From Hespellia sp. (GTDB lineage Bacteria > Bacillota > Clostridia > Lachnospirales > Lachnospiraceae): a stretch of DNA of 62,488 bases. Positions 61,521-62,488 of the stretch are shown here, piece after piece. Below the pieces are notes generated by a model, which saw nothing but the letters and a program-made list of their open reading frames with translations, was not told the DNA's origin and ran no database searches. Position 1 is the first letter of the stretch. Every line of letters starts with the position of its first letter. The translations under genes and the position numbers were made by a program. The DNA lies in the NCBI GenBank assembly GCA_022790755.1, contig JAAVXR010000065.1, forward strand, positions 1-62,488. Reading direction: 5' to 3'.

Positions 61521-61548
61521 ATTATATTTAATTATAGTAAATTGTCAA
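61521..61548 (-). promoter_or_regulatory. Promoter of folB-folK
   Basis: TTGACA (61548-61543) and TATAAT (61526-61521) on the minus strand, 16-bp spacer. The rest of the 376-base gap holds the following terminator and nothing else I can support. Confidence 0.7.
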
Positions 61549-61705
61549 TCTGCCTTATCTTTGAGTTAACGCACTTTTTAAGTTTTTACGACCCACAATC
61601 CGCCATTCTAAAGTATTCAAACAGAGATATCACTTTCATTAAATTATGAAGACACCCCATTTCATAAATATAAAACAACATTCCTTTGCCGAAAAAGTAA
61701 ATATC

Positions 61706-61744
61706 AAAAAGACGCACGGTTTGCAATTTACTGTTCCATGCGCC
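61706..61744 (-). terminator. Terminator of the Rpn-family gene
   Basis: GGCGCATGG and CCGTGCGTC (9 bp with two wobbles) on the minus strand, then TTTTT. Confidence 0.78.
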
Positions 61745-61781
61745 TTTACGGTATTTTACTGATATTAAATTATTTTATTGA

Positions 61782-62488
61782 TTATGCTAACTGCATAACC
61801 TCAGCTTCAAGTTCCTTTAATTCGTCTAATGATAATGAGGGAATACATAGCGCAATTTCATCAAGTGATAGTTTTCCCATTTTTATCATTCTTTCTGCCG
61901 TTTCCCTGTCTGCGTCATGCCTCTCGCTTCTGATAAATGATTTTATTATCTGTTCTTCATCAAATAAATTCATCATAATCGTCACAACCTCCTTTTCTCT
62001 CTGCGCCAAATATTCCCTTAAAATATTCCTATCCTTGCATATGCGGATCGTTTCCGCAATTGCCTTTTGTGTCATTCCATGTTGTTTTGTCTGTTTGTCA
62101 AAAACTTTGCAGAAAATGATGTACTGATTGATGATGTCATCTGTATCACCTTCATAGATAACTTTTGCTTTTACCTCAATGTCAATATCCGCACCCTCGA
62201 AAAATTCTTTAGACAAAGATATTTTATCGGGTTTTCTACCCTTATTGCCTGTAAATATCACATACAGTTCGGGTTTGGGCATTCTGACTTTTCTGCTTTT
62301 ATAATAGTCTTGGCTGGTACGCTGAAAATATTCGTGATAGCTTTGCGCCAGATACAACAACACCCTTACTAAAATATTCATTGTCCATGTAGCTTGCGCT
62401 TCTACAAGTATCATCAGCTTATTATTAGCAATAAAGCCTAAATCATTATACAGATTATCAGTCAATACATTTGTAATCGTTACATCTG
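61782..62488 (-). CDS. Rpn family recombination-promoting nuclease, 5' end beyond window
   Basis: The last 235 or so codons of a PD-(D/E)XK nuclease of the Rpn/transposase-like family common in Lachnospiraceae. The frame is open to the window edge; the first visible residues are DVTITNVLTDNLYNDLGF, with LMILVEAQATWTMNI holding the catalytic E-x-Q part of the fold. The C-terminal half has coiled, charged segments and ends LSLDELKELEAEVMQLA. An in-frame TTG at 62465 is not a convincing start. Such genes are multicopy and may be mobile. Confidence 0.85.
   Translation of the reverse strand, partial: DVTITNVLTDNLYNDLGFIANNKLMILVEAQATWTMNILVRVLLYLAQSYHEYFQRTSQDYYKSRKVRMPKPELYVIFTGNKGRKPDKISLSKEFFEGADIDIEVKAKVIYEGDTDDIINQYIIFCKVFDKQTKQHGMTQKAIAETIRICKDRNILREYLAQREKEVVTIMMNLFDEEQIIKSFIRSERHDADRETAERMIKMGKLSLDEIALCIPSLSLDELKELEAEVMQLA

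Noticed and set aside
1..62488. CRISPR arrays, prophage or intact insertion sequences
   Set aside because: No regularly spaced direct repeats, phage structural genes or transposase frames are seen; the only related item is the partial Rpn-type nuclease at the right edge.

Overview
The window looks like chromosome from an anaerobic, spore-forming member of the Clostridia, most likely Lachnospiraceae. The reasons are moderate GC, strong GGAGG-type ribosome binding sites, T-box control of tRNA synthetase genes, CotF-like coat proteins, DUF134/NifX and DUF3793 genes, and an ETF-linked acyl-CoA dehydrogenase island. I see no phage, no intact insertion sequence and no CRISPR array. The last gene runs off the right edge; all other genes are complete.

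Layout. 0-6.4 kb (minus): an aspS-proB-proA operon behind a T-box leader, then an ogt/M23-peptidase pair. 6.5 kb: tRNA-Gly(TCC). 6.9-10.6 kb: a dipeptidase; a redox module (ferredoxin, membrane Fe-S protein, thioredoxin) facing a DUF134-NifX-Crp/Fnr operon. 10.7-14.8 kb: argG behind ARG boxes, a PuuD-like amidotransferase, two coat genes, a ketopantoate reductase-like gene. 14.9-22 kb (minus): a five-gene operon headed by a TetM-like GTPase fused to a Rae1/YacP-like NYN nuclease, followed by recQ, a double-NUDIX protein, a YgjP-like metalloprotein and a ZIP transporter. 22.9-35.4 kb: a catabolic island. 35.7-40.4 kb: OPT transporter with a PqqD-like partner, and a MerR/MATE pair. 40.7-52.7 kb: lipoprotein, Lsa-like ABC-F protein behind an attenuator, leuS behind an unusual leader, chemoreceptor, HAD phosphatase and several unknowns. 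52.8-62.5 kb: trkAH, an EF-G-like GTPase, tyrA-aroA, folB-folK and a partial Rpn-type nuclease.

How the genes work together. The island (22.9-35.4 kb) encodes a crotonase, two acyl-CoA dehydrogenases, a MaoC/hydratase-2, a family III CoA-transferase, an MBL-fold hydrolase, both ETF subunits, a phosphotriesterase-family hydrolase and an MFS permease, all on the minus strand with short gaps or overlaps. A near-consensus sigma-54 promoter precedes it and a divergent PAS/AAA+/Fis activator sits beside it. This reads as an inducible pathway for uptake, possible ring or ester opening, CoA activation and beta-oxidation-like processing of an unknown carboxylic acid.

The other strong signals are regulatory RNAs: the aspS T-box with an apparent Asn (AAC) specifier, the degenerate leuS T-box-like leader with a possible 31-codon ORF, and a three-codon ORF whose ribosome binding site forms one arm of a terminator before the ABC-F gene. 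Two families of dispersed intergenic repeats are also present.
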